A DNA stretch of 64,000 nt, from assembly GCA_036971475.1 (NCBI GenBank), contig JBAIZL010000376.1:5711001-5775000 (forward strand). The letters run 5' to 3'. Below, piece by piece: positions 21,799 through 33,603 of this stretch. The position numbers and the translations under genes were made by a program. How positions within the stretch are numbered: the first letter of the stretch is position 1; the number at the start of each line of letters is the position of its first letter. This DNA is from Prosapia bicincta (taxonomy: Eukaryota > Arthropoda > Insecta > Hemiptera > Cercopidae). The notes below the pieces were generated by a model. The model was not told where the DNA came from. It did not search any database and saw only the letters and a list, made by a program, of their open reading frames with translations.

Positions 21799-23090
21799 TT
21801 AGTTTTCTGGTTTCTGGTCGCTTGGTCCGGGGATAGGCGATTTAGGATGAGGGTTTTTAGGATACTTGGTATTTTGGTATTTTGTGGTATCACCATGGGA
21901 CCTTGGGTTAGGGTTAGGTTGTTGGTTTGGAGCAACCTGCCTCTGTTGACTTCTTTGAGCGTTCCCATTACCATTTCCATTGTCAGTAACGCTGTCTAGC
22001 TGTTGTAGGAAAACTATTGCTTGTTTGATATTACTTGTGGGGTTCCCCACACTAGCTAGCTGAACGTTACTCCCAAAATGTTTCATCAACATGAAAATCA
22101 GATGGTTCTCTGGGATTATCGGGTCTAAGTTTTTCGCCCTGTTTACCATCATAATAAAATAATCTGCCATAGAGTATGGTCCATTATTATGGTAGCGCCC
22201 TTGATTTATTTTTTGACTGCGTATCCTATCCTGCTGGCGATAACTCCAGAAATGCTCCGTGAATTCATGCTTGAATTCAGAATAAGTTTCTGCGTTGTTT
22301 TTGATGGCTTTCCACCATGCATCCGCTGCCCCTTTCAAATATCGCTCTACTATCCTTAATTTGGCAGTCTCGTCCATAGTATTGTCTAACTCGGAAAATA
22401 GGTCTTCTATTTCCCCTAGGAATGTCATTTGATCTTCTTTGTCATTCCCCCAGAACTCAATTCTACGGTACGTAGCCTCCCCGTTCCTGTCTATTACCCT
22501 TGGTAAGCAAACTTGTGTTACTATTCCTGCTCCAGCTGTTTGCTTTACTTTTGCAACTTGTTGTTTACTGTTTTAATCTCCTCCTGGATATTCTGTACCT
22601 TTTCATTTAATTTAGTCGTTTTAGTTTCCGTTTTAGTTCTTAGTCTTTCTATTTCCGTCTCATGTTCGTTCAACCTTTCGTATATGTGATTTGTCTTAGT
22701 CTCAGTTTCTTTTTGGTAGTCATCGAATTTTAACTGGAAAGCCTCCCATAACTGTCGTCTTTCCATTTTCTCTTCCGCCTTCTCTTTCTCTCTCAATTGT
22801 TTCTCTTCCTCTCTCCATCGTTTTTCTTTGTCTTCTCTCTCCTTCTCTCTTTTGTTTTGCTTCCGCCTTCTCTTTCTCTCTCAATTGTTTCTCTTCCTCT
22901 CTCCATCGTTTTTCTTTGTCTTCTCTCTCCTTCTCTCTTTGTTTTGCTTCCTCCTTCTCTTTCTCTCTCAATTGTCTCTCTTCCTCTCTCAATCGTTTCT
23001 CTTCCGCCTTCTCTTTCTCTCGCTCTTCTTTATCTTTTCTTCTTTTGCCTTGAAAAAGGCCATCAATTTATCCATCTCGGATCTAGACAT
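21799..23090 (-). pseudogene. Gypsy gag (coiled coil plus capsid domain)
   Basis: Starts at ATG 23090 (MSRSEMDKLMAFFKA); the same start exists in copy 2 at 25658. A long charged coiled coil of E/K/R-rich repeats follows (about 23040-22560), then IEFWGNDKED and a Retrotrans_gag-type capsid core from about 22430: AADAWWKAIKNN, EFKHEFTEHFW, SMADYFIMMVNRA and ENHLIFMLMKHFG. The C-terminus is Gln/Asn/Pro-rich without a CCHC zinc knuckle. At least three frameshifts break it: near 23030, in the first tandem repeat near 22850, and near 22550, where copy 2 keeps one more base. Non-functional. Confidence 0.85.
22780..23040 (-). repeat. 87-bp tandem repeats coding the gag coiled coil
   Basis: Three units, starting at equivalent points 22791, 22879 and 22966 (spacing 88 and 87 bp), encode about 29 residues each of the type REKEKAEAKQ..EREDKEK. 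The 88-bp spacing reflects a one-base insertion that shifts the reading frame. Copy 2 has the same kind of repeat in a different number (25450-25610). Confidence 0.85.
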
Positions 23091-23390
23091 TTTGATTTAA
23101 TATTTATTTATTATTCAATTAATTATTTATCCACTGATTCCTTTCTATTTGATTTGCTTTAGGCCAGATGGTTCCTACCCTCTCTTTCGTCTAAATCTTT
23201 ATTCAAATTCAGTTATTTATTTATTTTATTTTTATTTGTACGCTCTTGGATTCCTTCAATTTATATTATTGTTTAAAAATTTAATTGCATTATCTAAAAC
23301 ATTCTGACTTCACTTATTTAAACAATCTCGATTTATTTCTATAATTTAACGATTTAATCTTGATATGGGGAACCTGTTCAAAATCCCTAC

Positions 23391-23403
23391 CGTTCGGGCG
23401 CCA
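23391..23403 (-). promoter_or_regulatory. Primer-binding site, gypsy copy 1
   Basis: On the minus strand, TGGCGCCCGAACG lies four bases downstream of the LTR end (CGTTGCA). The first 12 bases equal the well-known primer-binding sequence complementary to a lysine tRNA 3' end. Copy 2 has TGGCACCCGAACG at 25971-25959. Confidence 0.8.
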
Positions 23404-23407
23404 CTTC

Positions 23408-24590
23408 TGCAACGTCCCCCCTACTTTTATTTGATATCCCTTCTCGCAGAATACCAAACTTTTGTTGTTTAAAAAACTTAATTATAAACAAACCAAACAT
23501 CTGCCAATCACCCCGCTTGTTAAACCGTGCTAAACTCCCTGAGTTACGTGTATATTTCTCGCTCGTAGGGCCATGCCCACAACAAGCCTATTCCCGCTGA
23601 CTACTATTTAAAATAAGTCTAAACTCTCCAAAATTGGTTTATCAATTATGTATGGTCTAGATATAAGTCACACATGTCATTTCAATAGTCAACTGGAAAG
23701 AAACACATTTAAAATACTACACAAAATAATCACAGAGTCTTACCACCTGATGATGATCTGCAGAGACAGCAAGGGAACGTGCAAAATATGATCGTGTTTA
23801 AATTACCTATCTTAAAAGGCTCCTGTGTCCTTTTAAACACAATCTGCCAGTAGATAAATCTCTGGACTTTTATACAAAAAACCAACTAATCTTTAGGCTA
23901 TCTCAATGAAGTTAGTTGAGAGAAACTCTTTAAAAACATTAGGCTTTAACTATTATCAATTAATGAATATTAATTAAACTTGTTTACTGATTTAATAATC
24001 ATTTTTATATTAGTTGGAAAAAGCTAAACAGTTTTTATTGATTATTCGACACAGGATGAAATGTAAATACTGTTGATTTTTATAACATATTTAATTTTAT
24101 TTATTTAAATAAAAAAGAAAATTTATCCTTTCAAATACAACACAATTATATTGACAAAACAATTTACTAATTAACTTGTTGTTTCTCATACTTTAAAAAC
24201 TTATAATTTCCATATATGTCAATTACATTTACATAAACTTAAAATTATTTTCCAAATTACACATAATAAAAATTTATCTTCTATAATGAATTGGTAAATA
24301 CGTATTTATGACACTTAATTTTTAAATTTATAATATTCGAAAATTCTTATTTCCTTTAAAATAAATGGCTTATGGCCAAAAACCTTTTGTAAGTTTAATA
24401 TTTATCATTTGAAATATTCTGATCACATAAATTCATTTTATTTAGCATACAATTTATTAAAATTTTATAAAGAGTGAAATCATTGTTTAAGCTTGAATAT
24501 TTGTTTGAATTTAATAAAATTAACTAACTAAATTTGACGTAATTGGTATCGAATAGAGAAAATGACTTGCCAAAGATGTTCCTGCCGGTC
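23408..24590 (-). mobile_element. Gypsy LTR, truncated (between copies 1 and 2)
   Basis: Colinear with 25976-27165 of the complete LTR. It ends in CGTTGCA at 23408 next to the primer site, but lacks about 780 bp of the LTR start; at 24590 it is joined directly to protease sequence of copy 2. Most of it is about 90% identical to copy 2, but 23731-24130 differs from 26291-26690 at a single position. Confidence 0.85.
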
Positions 24591-24642
24591 CAATGTCGGC
24601 TCTTCAGGTGTTAATTTGCCGTCGTTAATTGGTCCGACTATA

Positions 24643-25028
24643 TTAGGCGATTTTATTAAATTTACTTTTTTTACCGCTTGTATCGTCGGAACATAACAAA
24701 TTTTTGTTAATATTTTTGTTTACTACTTTACTAATCTTATTGCATCCTATCTCTTGTCTTAAATTGTTTTTGATATTAGTCGATTCTAGAAACTCTTGGT
24801 GCAGCAGATATCCATCAATCTCATACGTCATAAATGATCTCTCCATGATTATTCGGGCTTTTAACGCACACATAGTATTTGCTCCCAAGATAAGGTCAAC
24901 CCGTAGATTGTCCACTATCAAGAAAACAAATTCCTTTGTGTGTCCGTTTAATGTTAGAGGTAGCATCGTTTGCAATTTGACTCGTTTACAGATTGCCCCT
25001 AATGCTGTGACTATCCCTACATCTTTAA
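24643..25028 (-). pseudogene. Protease fragment, gypsy copy 2
   Basis: The readable frame from 24975 gives TMLPLTLNGHTKEFVFLIV and DLILGANTMCALKARI, about 90% like copy 1. It retains the second conserved strand but not the DTG active site. It runs into a frameshift near 24680 (SGKKSK instead of the SGQQKV of copy 1). Confidence 0.8.
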
Positions 25029-25029
25029 T

Positions 25030-25658
25030 TTAACGCTCTACAATCTTTAATTTGGCAGTCTCGTCCATAGTATTGTCTATCTCGGTAAATAGGTCTTCTA
25101 TTTCCCCTAGGAATGTCATTGGGTCTTCTTTGTCATTCCCCCAGAACTCAATTCTACGGTACGTAGCCTCCCCGTTCCTGTCTATTACCCTTGGTAAGCA
25201 AACTTGTGTTACTATTCCTGCTCCAGCTGTTTGCTTCACTGTTGCAACTTGTTGTTTCACTGTTTTAATCTCCTCTTGGATGTTCTGTACTTTTTTATTT
25301 AATTTAGTCGATTTAGTTTCTGTTTTAGTTCTTAGTCTTTCTATTTCCGTCTCATGTTCGTTTAACCTTTCGTATATGTTATTTTTCTTAGTCTCAGTTT
25401 CTTTTTGGTAGTCATCGAATTTTAACTGGAAAGCCTACCATAACTGTCGTCTCTTCGGCTTTTTCTTTCTCTCTCAATTGTCTCTCTTCCGCCTTCTCTT
25501 TCTCTCTCAATTGTCTCTCTTCCTCTCTCAATCGTTTTTCTTTGTCTTCTCTCTCCTTCTCTCATTGTTTTTCTTTGTCATCTCTCTCCTTCTCTCTTTG
25601 TTTTGCTTCTTTTGCCTTGAAAAAGGCCATCAATTTATCCATCTCGGATCTAGACATT
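25030..25658 (-). pseudogene. Gag N-terminal fragment, gypsy copy 2
   Basis: Starts with the same MSRSEMDKLMAFFKA as copy 1 and continues into the coiled coil, with a TGA after about 26 codons. The last part is open (25260-25030) and reads KQQVATVKQTAGAG, CLPRVIDRNGEATYRR, IEFWGNDKED and MTFLGEIEDLFTEI before stopping at the deletion junction near 25030. It retains a base that copy 1 has lost near 22550. Confidence 0.8.
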
Positions 25659-25958
25659 TTGATTTAATATTTATTTATTATTCAATTATTTATTTATCCA
25701 CTTATTCCTTTCTATTTGATTTCCTTTAGGCCAGATGGTTCCTTACCCGCTCTTTCGTCTAAATATTTATTCAATTGCATTTATTTATTTATTTTATTTT
25801 TATTTGTACGCTCTTGGATTCCTTCAATTTATATTATTATATAAAAATTTAATTGCATTATTTAAAACATTGTGACTTCACTTATTTAAACAATCTCGAT
25901 TTATCTCTATAATTTAATAATTTAATCTTGATATAGGGAACCTGTTCAAAGTCCCTAA

Positions 25959-25971
25959 CGTTCGGGTGCCA
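25959..25971 (-). promoter_or_regulatory. Primer-binding site, gypsy copy 2
   Basis: Minus-strand TGGCACCCGAACG lies four bases after the LTR end. It differs from copy 1 by one base (A for G at position 5), which weakens the match to the lysine tRNA primer. Confidence 0.75.
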
Positions 25972-25975
25972 ATTC

Positions 25976-27946
25976 TGCAACGTCCCTTCCCCTAATTGAT
26001 ATCCCTCCTCGCAGAATACCAAAATTTGTTGTTTAAACAACTTTTTTATAAACAAACCAAACATCTGCCAATCACCCCGCTTTTTAAACCGTGCTAAACT
26101 CCCTGAGTTACTTGTATATTTCCCGCTCATAGGGCCAGGCTCAAAACAAGCCTATTCCCGCTGACTACTATTTAAAGTAAGTATAAACTCCCCAAAATTG
26201 GTTTATCAATTACGTAGGGTCTAGATATAGTCACACATGTCATTTCAATAGTCAGCTGGAAAGAAACACATTTCAAATACACAAAATATTCACAGAGTCT
26301 TACCACCTGATGATGATCTGCAGAGACAGCAAGGGAACGTGCAAAATATGATCGTGTTTAAATTACCTATCTTAAAAGGCTCCTGTGTCCTTTTAAACAC
26401 AATCTGCCAGTAGATAAATCTCTGGACTTTTATACAAAAAACCAACTAATCTTTAGGCTATCTCAATGAAGTTAGTTGAGAGAAACTCTTTAAAAACATT
26501 AGGCTTTAACTATTATCAATTAATGAATATTAATTAAACTTGTTTACTGATTTAATAATCATTTTTATATTAGTTGGAAAAAGCTAAACAGTTTTTATTG
26601 ATTATTCGACACAGGATGAAATGCAAATACTGTTGATTTTTATAACATATTTAATTTTATTTATTTAAATAAAAAAGAAAATTTATCCTTTTAATAGAAT
26701 TTAATAGAAACCAATTATTATATTGACAAAAACAATTCACTAAATAACTTGTTGTTTTTCATACTTTAAAATCGTATAATTTCCATATATATCAATTACA
26801 TTTACATAAACATAAAATTATTTCTCTAATTAGACATAATAAAAATTTATCTTCTATATTAAATTGGTAAATTCATATTTATGACACATAATTTTTAAAT
26901 TTATAATATTCAAAAAATTCTTATTTCCTTGATAATAAATGGCTCATGTTCAAAAACTCTTTGTAAGTTTAATATTTATCATTTGAAATATTCTGATCAC
27001 TTAAATTCATTTTATTAAGCATAAAATTTATTTAATTTTTATAAAGAGTGAAGTCATTGTTTAAGCTTGAATATTTGTTTGAATTTAATAAAATTAACTG
27101 ACTAAATTTGACGTAATTGGTATCGAATAGAGAAAATGAGTTGCCAAAGATGTTAATGCCGGTCCTAGAATCCCTCGTCTGGATTCCCTGGTCCTTGGAC
27201 ATCGGAAGTCGCCATCCCTGGTTCGTCGGTGGTGGTTTTCGTCCATTCCCGCGTCCTGGAGGCTGATTCTGGAGCCTTCCTCCCTTGGTAATCCTAGACG
27301 TCGGAAGCGTTGAGGTTTGGTCCATCTGGCCTGATGGCGGTCCTATCCGCGGTCCAGCATAGCGTTCCGCGGCACCTCTTATTAAAAATTTATTTCAGAC
27401 TGTCTCTAAGGTCCTAGAGACCTAGTATGTATAGCGGTGAATTTAACCTACCTCACCCCTCCTGCAATACTTGCTATCTTTGGATTTATTCCTTGTACAG
27501 GCAAGTCGGGCAACGAATTCGTTTTAGCATGCAGAGTTTGATTATCATTTTTAAAACACTGAAAAATGTCTATTTTATTAAAACTGCTTAACTTTTTTAT
27601 TTTTTTAAGTTTTGCAAATTTTGTTTTCACTAATGTTTATTCTGGCTTATTCTGGTTCCTTTAAAATGTCGATGAAAGTTCTACGTGGTTTGGTTCTTAA
27701 GATAGATTTTTTAAGCACTTAGAAACTTTTCGCCTCACTTCCGATGGTCAAATTTAGCTAGTTATTACAAATTTATTTTCTAATACTTCTTAATTTAGCT
27801 TAATTATTCTATATATGATTTTATTTAATGCTTCACTCTTTTTTATTTTTATAACTCCAAACTTGATTAATTTAAAAATCAACTTTATTACTTAAAAAAG
27901 GGAAATTATTTATTTCCTATTTGTCACGGTATGTCAGACCGTTACA
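25976..27946 (-). mobile_element. Complete gypsy LTR (5' LTR of copy 2), about 1.97 kb
   Basis: On the minus strand it runs from TGTAACGGTCTGACATACCG (27946) to CGTTGCA (25976). The ends TGTAACG and CGTTGCA are an imperfect inverted repeat with the usual TG...CA termini. The primer site follows after four bases. The first third contains a GC-richer segment (27165-27440) with a chance open frame. The length is long for a gypsy LTR but within the range known for the group. No target-site duplication can be checked because the far end is missing. Confidence 0.8.
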
Positions 27947-29123
27947 AAACGTACCAGGTAATTACGAGATAAACAAAAAAACTCTTAGCTAAAATATAAT
28001 TACTACTGTTTCCATATCTTATTATTTCTATTACATTTACTAATACTGAGTTCATAAATACTGCCATATTCTAGTATTACTTTTCTTCTTGTAGCAACGT
28101 TGCAACCACTGGCTAATCACAACAATTTATCTTCTCTCCTAGTGTACTTGTACACCATAAACAGTAAACAAATATTTAGAAAACCTTTACAGTAACAAAC
28201 CGTAAAAACCTATAACAGTAAGTATACCTATACATATTTCCATGTAAAATTTCATTTTTCTAAACGTTTTTCGCACCATACTAATGTGATTAATATTCAC
28301 TTCAACAAAGTTTACACTATAAAAATTACTAATAGCTTACAAATTTCCTGTTTCACAGAAAAAATATAAGTTCTAAAATCTGTAGCTTTTTAACAAATCA
28401 ACTATGTGCTTTGTGTCTTGATATTATTATTGTATTACACTTTGTATTAAATGTTCATTGTATACTTGTTATGATCATATTATTGCTCATATATTATTGT
28501 GTACTGTATTTAAATAGTGTTATTTTTATTATAATTCGTAATTAGATTAATAATAACAATGTATTTCCGTATTTTTTATATTTGGCACTCATTGTAAATT
28601 TAGAAGTAATAAAAAGGGTCTATATGAAAGAGCAGTAACCGGAGAAATGTTTTAGTAAGATACTTCTTTAGAGTAACTTAAATAATTAATAATAGGATTA
28701 GTTTTTATTATTGTTATAATATAAACTATTATTATTATTATTATTATTATTAATATTGTTACATAAAATAATTGTATTGGTAAACACTCAAAATTATTAT
28801 TGGTTTTTTTTTAAATTGAAGTAAAATATATTGTGAAATTCGGGTAATTTAATTTCATATCTAATGAAAATTAACAGTAAAAAAAATTACTTTGAGTGCA
28901 ATGTGGAAAATATTTGTATCATTAATAGATTGTTTTAGACACAAACCGGGATAGGTAAATAGTTTTCTATCCAATGCTTTTTTTGCTATTTCCTAAATTT
29001 GATACTGAGATTTTGTATATTAAAATAAAGGTTTTTTACGACATAGGATGTGAAAAACGTAATATTGGGATTTATTAGACACTATTAAGAGCTTTTGAAG
29101 AAAAATCGTACTGTAGGCCTTTT
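27947..29123. other. AT-rich region without recognised features
   Basis: Very AT-rich, with an (ATT)n run at 28729-28757 and no open frame or repeat that I recognise. Confidence 0.6.
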
Positions 29124-29146
29124 CTGTTAAAATTAGTAATAAAATA

Positions 29147-29546
29147 CTTAGTTAGTTACTTACTTACTTACTCAGCCTACGCCCGTACTTGGCCTCTCAG
29201 CCATCCGACGCCGTGCCTCTCAGTATAATGTAGCGAGTCCTTCCCTGAACTCATCGTGAAAGATATCTTTTAGGCCGTCACAAGTGGTAAGATGCTCTGC
29301 AGTCCCTTCGTTGTCGGAGCAGAGTGGGCAGATTGGTGTGTCTACCACTCATGCGATGCAGGTAACTCTGCAACTAGTCATGTCCAGTGGTCATCCTAAA
29401 CATAGCCACGGCTACGCCTCTCGGAAGATCCAGTGGTATGCTTGATTGGATGATCTTTTCCCATTGCTACGGTTATAGACGAAGAGCTGTAGTTCATTTA
29501 GCATTACCCAGGGTACACCGCGTGGAGGCGAAGTACATTGTACCCC
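29147..29546 (-). mobile_element. 5'-truncated non-LTR retrotransposon, 3' end
   Basis: On the minus strand it encodes the C-terminal tail of a non-LTR ORF2: AVAMFRMTTGHD, LQSYLHRM, then CPLCSDNEGTAEHLTTC, a CX2CX8HX4C-type zinc motif common at the end of such proteins, and DIFHDEFREGL. There are frame breaks after LHRM and near ATLY. The 3' end has a (GTAA)n tail (29147-29172 region, TTACTTACTTACTTAC on the plus strand). It is flanked by perfect 23-bp direct repeats at 29124-29146 and 29547-29569, so it is a genuine truncated insertion of about 400 bp. Confidence 0.85.
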
Positions 29547-29569
29547 CTGTTAAAATTAGTAATAAAATA

Positions 29570-31356
29570 AATTGGTTGTTTTCATAAATTAAATCGAAAG
29601 TAAGTAAAATGGGTTATATATCATTCTATATAGATATAGATAATATGTAAAATGGCTAAATAAATACCTCTAGTCAAATTGAAAGTTATTTATTTAGCCC
29701 ATAGGACTTTTTTTAATAATTGAAATCGAACAGGCAACTAAACAGCCGATGGTTTTTAACGTAAGTTATGCTCAAAATACAGAAACTATTTGAAAAATTT
29801 ATTACAATTATGGATTTGAATAGGATATGAGAAACGTGTTTGATTTCTTAAAAATACTCAAACATTTTTAAACATAAACTTATTGTATATGTTTTTTTTA
29901 ATATTACTAATAAAATAAAATTGATACTTTTTATAAACTACAAGTAAAGGTAAATGGGGTAATATATTACTTCATGTACATAAATAAAATACGTATAATG
30001 CAAATATAGTTGAATTTTGTTAGGTTGAAAATTAGTTATTTTTACTGCTTTTTAGATGTTGCTTATTGCACAGATAAATTAATAGCAGAATTACTATGAC
30101 TTAAGGTAAGTTCAAAACATAACAGACACTTGTTACCTTGACGACTTTTACATAGTTATTGTTATTCATCATCAGGGAACTTAAAGATTACACACAACAT
30201 TTTTAGCTACAAAGGTATGTATGGTCCAAGTCTCAAATCCTTTGTCTTACGTAATGTAACATATGCCCTTGATATATTTCCATGTCTAATGCAAACTTGA
30301 TCATTAATAGGTTTAGCTCTTACGTAAATATCGCTAGGAGTGTAACGTAAAGGGGGACACTTTACCAGGGTGGGTAGCCAATAAATGCAATTGCAGCTGC
30401 CAATTTTGGGTTTAACCGAGGCCTGTTTTTGCTAAGGAATAAAACCATACTTAGACTAATTGAGCTGTTTATTAAGACCCTATTAAGGCGTTGACGATGA
30501 TTACCTTCTCAATTTGAATGCCTAATGCAATTAATTACTATTATTTAAAGTATACGTGTTCCACATTACGTCACACATAAATGGATCTGTGATCAGGCTG
30601 CATTCCTACCCATCCTCCCGAGAACACCCAAAATTCCAACAGTATTCCACCAGTAGGAGGAATCACATATTATTACCACCCATTTGTTATAATTTTACAG
30701 AAAAATGTCTAAAAAATTACTTTTATTGATGACTATTTACAAGTGTCTCGCACTCAGTTTTCTATTATAATTTCCTTATTGTTAAGAAACATAAATTGTA
30801 AATGATTTTAAAAGTGCAATAAATTGGGTTTGGAGAAAAATGTATTAATAATATTGCTTTAGGAATATAATAATGTAGAATTGCTATCTGGGCGCATGAA
30901 TAAGTTGACATCTGGGGAAGTGTTGCGACTTGAGCCATTGCTATGAATATTGGATGTAATTGTGAGAAACTGGGAAGGGACAACGTATCCGTCAATATTA
31001 GGTTCAAGGGCAAGATATATATAAGATTACGAGTAAGCCCTTATAGAGTTAAATATATACTTACGATGTAGAGAAACAGGTTTAACGATTAAAGGCAAAT
31101 TAATAAAGACATATCCTTTAATATTAATATACAAACTTGTTTGAAAGTTCAAACTCACAACATGAAATTAGGAACTTACTCCCTAAATAAATTTCTAAAT
31201 TTCATGTCTGTATAGTTCGTTAAGTAGATAAACAGGAAGAAGGTACTGAGGCTTAACATAATGCAACACAAGGTTGTTCTGCAGGAAGATGAGCTGAATT
31301 ACACTTGCATTTATTTAAAAATATAACCGAGTCCTTTTTTCTTAAAGATTAACACT

Positions 31357-31360
<4 letters not shown>
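29570..31360. other. AT-rich region without recognised genes
   Basis: No convincing coding sequence. The stretch 30340-30660 is less AT-rich and has CAATTGCAGCTG, but no element or exon structure can be supported. The minus open frame at 31013-30765 shows no motif. Confidence 0.5.

Positions 31361-31429
<69 letters not shown>
31361..31429. repeat. (AT)n microsatellite
   Basis: About 34 AT dinucleotides, directly followed by the repeat at 31430. Confidence 0.98.
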
Positions 31430-31432
<3 letters not shown>

Positions 31433-31830
31433 CTCGTATCACAGTTTTGTGAAACCACTCCTTTGAAACGGTTTGACCGATTCTAATGAAATTTTGTGTG
31501 TATATGCAGTAGGTTTGAGAATAGAATGTAAACTATTTTGTATACCTATAAGGGTTGAATCATGAAAAAACCCATAGTCTGCCTAAGAATTTGAAATCCC
31601 AGAGGAATGAATCATCGATAAAAAAATCTAACGAGGCTTTCATACCTGCCCGTACTCAGAACCAACACCATTACTCATACTCAATTGTCCGGTCACACTT
31701 CCTGTCTTATCCAGAATTAAAGTTTTATATTCGGAGGTAAACCTTTAAGACGACCACATAGTAAAGACTGCATGACGTGTCATCCACCCTCAAGGCATTA
31801 CCTGAAGAGGTTCCTTCATGGAAAACACTC
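31430..31830 (+). repeat. Probable interspersed repeat following (AT)n
   Basis: Starts AGTTCTCGTATCACAG and contains CGGTTTGACCGATTCTAATG followed by AAATTTTGTGTGTATATGC. This phrasing is familiar from widespread insect interspersed repeats, often Helitron-related, that abut TA runs. That recognition is from memory and unverified. No Helitron terminus (TC...CTAGT) or helicase sequence is visible. The open frame 31555-31740 has no known motif. Confidence 0.4.
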
Positions 31831-33603
31831 CACCATCGTCAGTTATTTTATATTTATATCATAATACTAAATTGTTGTATTTTCTAATATTTTTCATTTG
31901 TATATCATTCTGGCATTTCCCAGCAATATACTTTAGTTATTACTTTCCAGAACTACCCGATTGTTAATGTTCACAATAGGTATTCTGAATATTTAATTAA
32001 CATAAAACATGTGCATAATTTCTATCCGTTTTTCATTGTTAACCGTATTTCTCTTGGGGCTCAGCAAACATGGTGTTGTTTTGATCATGCATGAATAATT
32101 TTTTAAGTGTATATACCTTCTCTCGGTTTCTGTGCGGTAAACGTTATAAACAGATTTATGTTCTTGTAATTAAAATCCTACAAATTTTAATGAAATATGG
32201 ATTAATATAAATTAGAGTCTGTAATATCGCGTTAAAACAGAAAGCAAATATTGTTTGTAGAGTTTAAATGAGTCCATCTAATTAAACGTTCTGCGGGAGG
32301 AGTAATTTACAGGCGGTAGCATATAAATTAAATTGTAAACTCATTAGGTTATAATAAATTGTTATGAAATAAGTTTACTAAACTTAATGGGTTATAAAAT
32401 ACAATTATGATTTTATTTCCTTACATTACGTACATATTGTTTACACAATTACCGCAGTAGTTACATTAATAAAAATATATTCTCAGATGAGTCTAAACTT
32501 AAAAGAGCAATAATTAAACTGTTAAATTTAAACTGTAGGTGAAAGAGTAAATAAACTAGGTTAGGTTACGTAACAAGAAATTCGGTTAAAGGTTGAGAAT
32601 AAAACAACCTCACATATTACAAGTTACCTAAATAAGATTATTGGTTAAAGAATTGTTGGTCATTTATGTAGAAGACAGTAAATATAAAAGTTCATAAAAT
32701 ACATTTTTCGTTTAATAAAATCCTCAACTACATTAACAATACTGAAAATGTATACTAAAAATGTATTTAATATCTTTGTGGCTTATATTATCTTGGTATT
32801 CTAAATATTATGATTGTAGTTTTTTATTCAACTAAAAAAAAAAAACAACTGGATCCATTGCTCTGAGATCCTGAGTCAGCTCCGTCCTCCAAATATTGGT
32901 TGGTCTACCGGCTAGGTTAAAGGATGTGAGTTGCAGCATTCATTCACGTACTTGTGGGCGATATACTAGTATAAAAATAATGTATTAAATTACTTTTTAA
33001 TCTGTTGTTCTTAGCTGTCTTTTACGAAATGCTTCAAGATTCCAATTGCAAGGACTAGATAGTAGTTTACAGATTAAAACATATATTATTTCGTTTAAAA
33101 AAAAAAAAATCCGTGCGACAGTAATATTGTAAACGTAATTGCATCTCTGATTACATTGTGACTATAGTTATTTGTCCTCTACATAATGAAAATAATTATT
33201 TTGGGGAAAATTTCTATATCTTACGTTTTTTTTTTATTATAAAGTTTCCAAAACCGTATAAAGCACAATTTGTTTTAACCCTAAAAGAGTATACAGCCTC
33301 TAGCTACAACAAATAACATCCCAATCCAACCCAGTGACTAATTGTGTAACCCTACTGACTACTGATAACAACGGAACCTTTAATATGTGTAAAGGCACCT
33401 TTCATGTCACAAGATAACCTAGTGTTTGTAGCTTATGACTCTACTGCTGAGGCTGGTCAGTCAGTCTTCATGTTTCCTTTAGTGAGTGAACAACGGTGTT
33501 TTCGAACTGTACCTGGATTTTGTGTTCATGTTAATTTAGATATTTTAATTAGCCTACATTGTCACTAGTGTCTAGTGATTTTATATTGTTATTTTGTATC
33601 AAA
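31831..33603. other. AT-rich region, possible 5' leader near its end
   Basis: Mostly featureless and AT-rich with poly-A runs at 32836 and 33100. The last 200 bp before 33604 contain GGTCAGTCAGTCTTC, resembling an arthropod initiator, upstream of the small frame at 33604. No further support. Confidence 0.35.

Larger units (their letters stand above)
17396..24590 (-). mobile_element. Ty3/gypsy LTR retrotransposon, copy 1, 3' LTR missing
   Basis: Minus-strand element in the order truncated 5' LTR (24590-23408), primer-binding site (23403-23391), gag (23090-21799), protease (21796-20681), RT (20307-19471), RNase H (19470-19035) and integrase (18954 to about 17930), then about 530 bp of 3' sequence ending at 17395. 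PR-RT-RH-IN order is that of Ty3/gypsy elements. There is no envelope gene. No LTR sequence is present at the low-coordinate end, so the element is 3'-truncated. Every coding region carries stops, frameshifts or deletions, so it is inactive. Confidence 0.9.
24591..25975 (-). mobile_element. Gypsy copy 2 internal region (deleted gag-protease)
   Basis: Between the two LTRs lies a 1.4-kb internal region joined from two parts. 25975-25030 matches the primer site and the gag N-terminal half of copy 1. 25029-24591 matches the protease C-terminal half (copy 1 about 21440-21010). About 900 bp, including the capsid core and protease DTG, are absent, and everything after the protease is missing. It cannot encode any working enzyme. 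Confidence 0.85.

Noticed and set aside
22797..23162. Plus-strand Ser/Leu/Phe-rich open frames that look like membrane proteins
   Set aside because: They are the antisense of the GA-rich gag coiled-coil repeats.
27032..27325. 97-codon minus-strand frame in a GC-richer segment
   Set aside because: It lies inside the complete LTR, has no motif, and the corresponding part is missing in the truncated LTR so no conservation can be shown.
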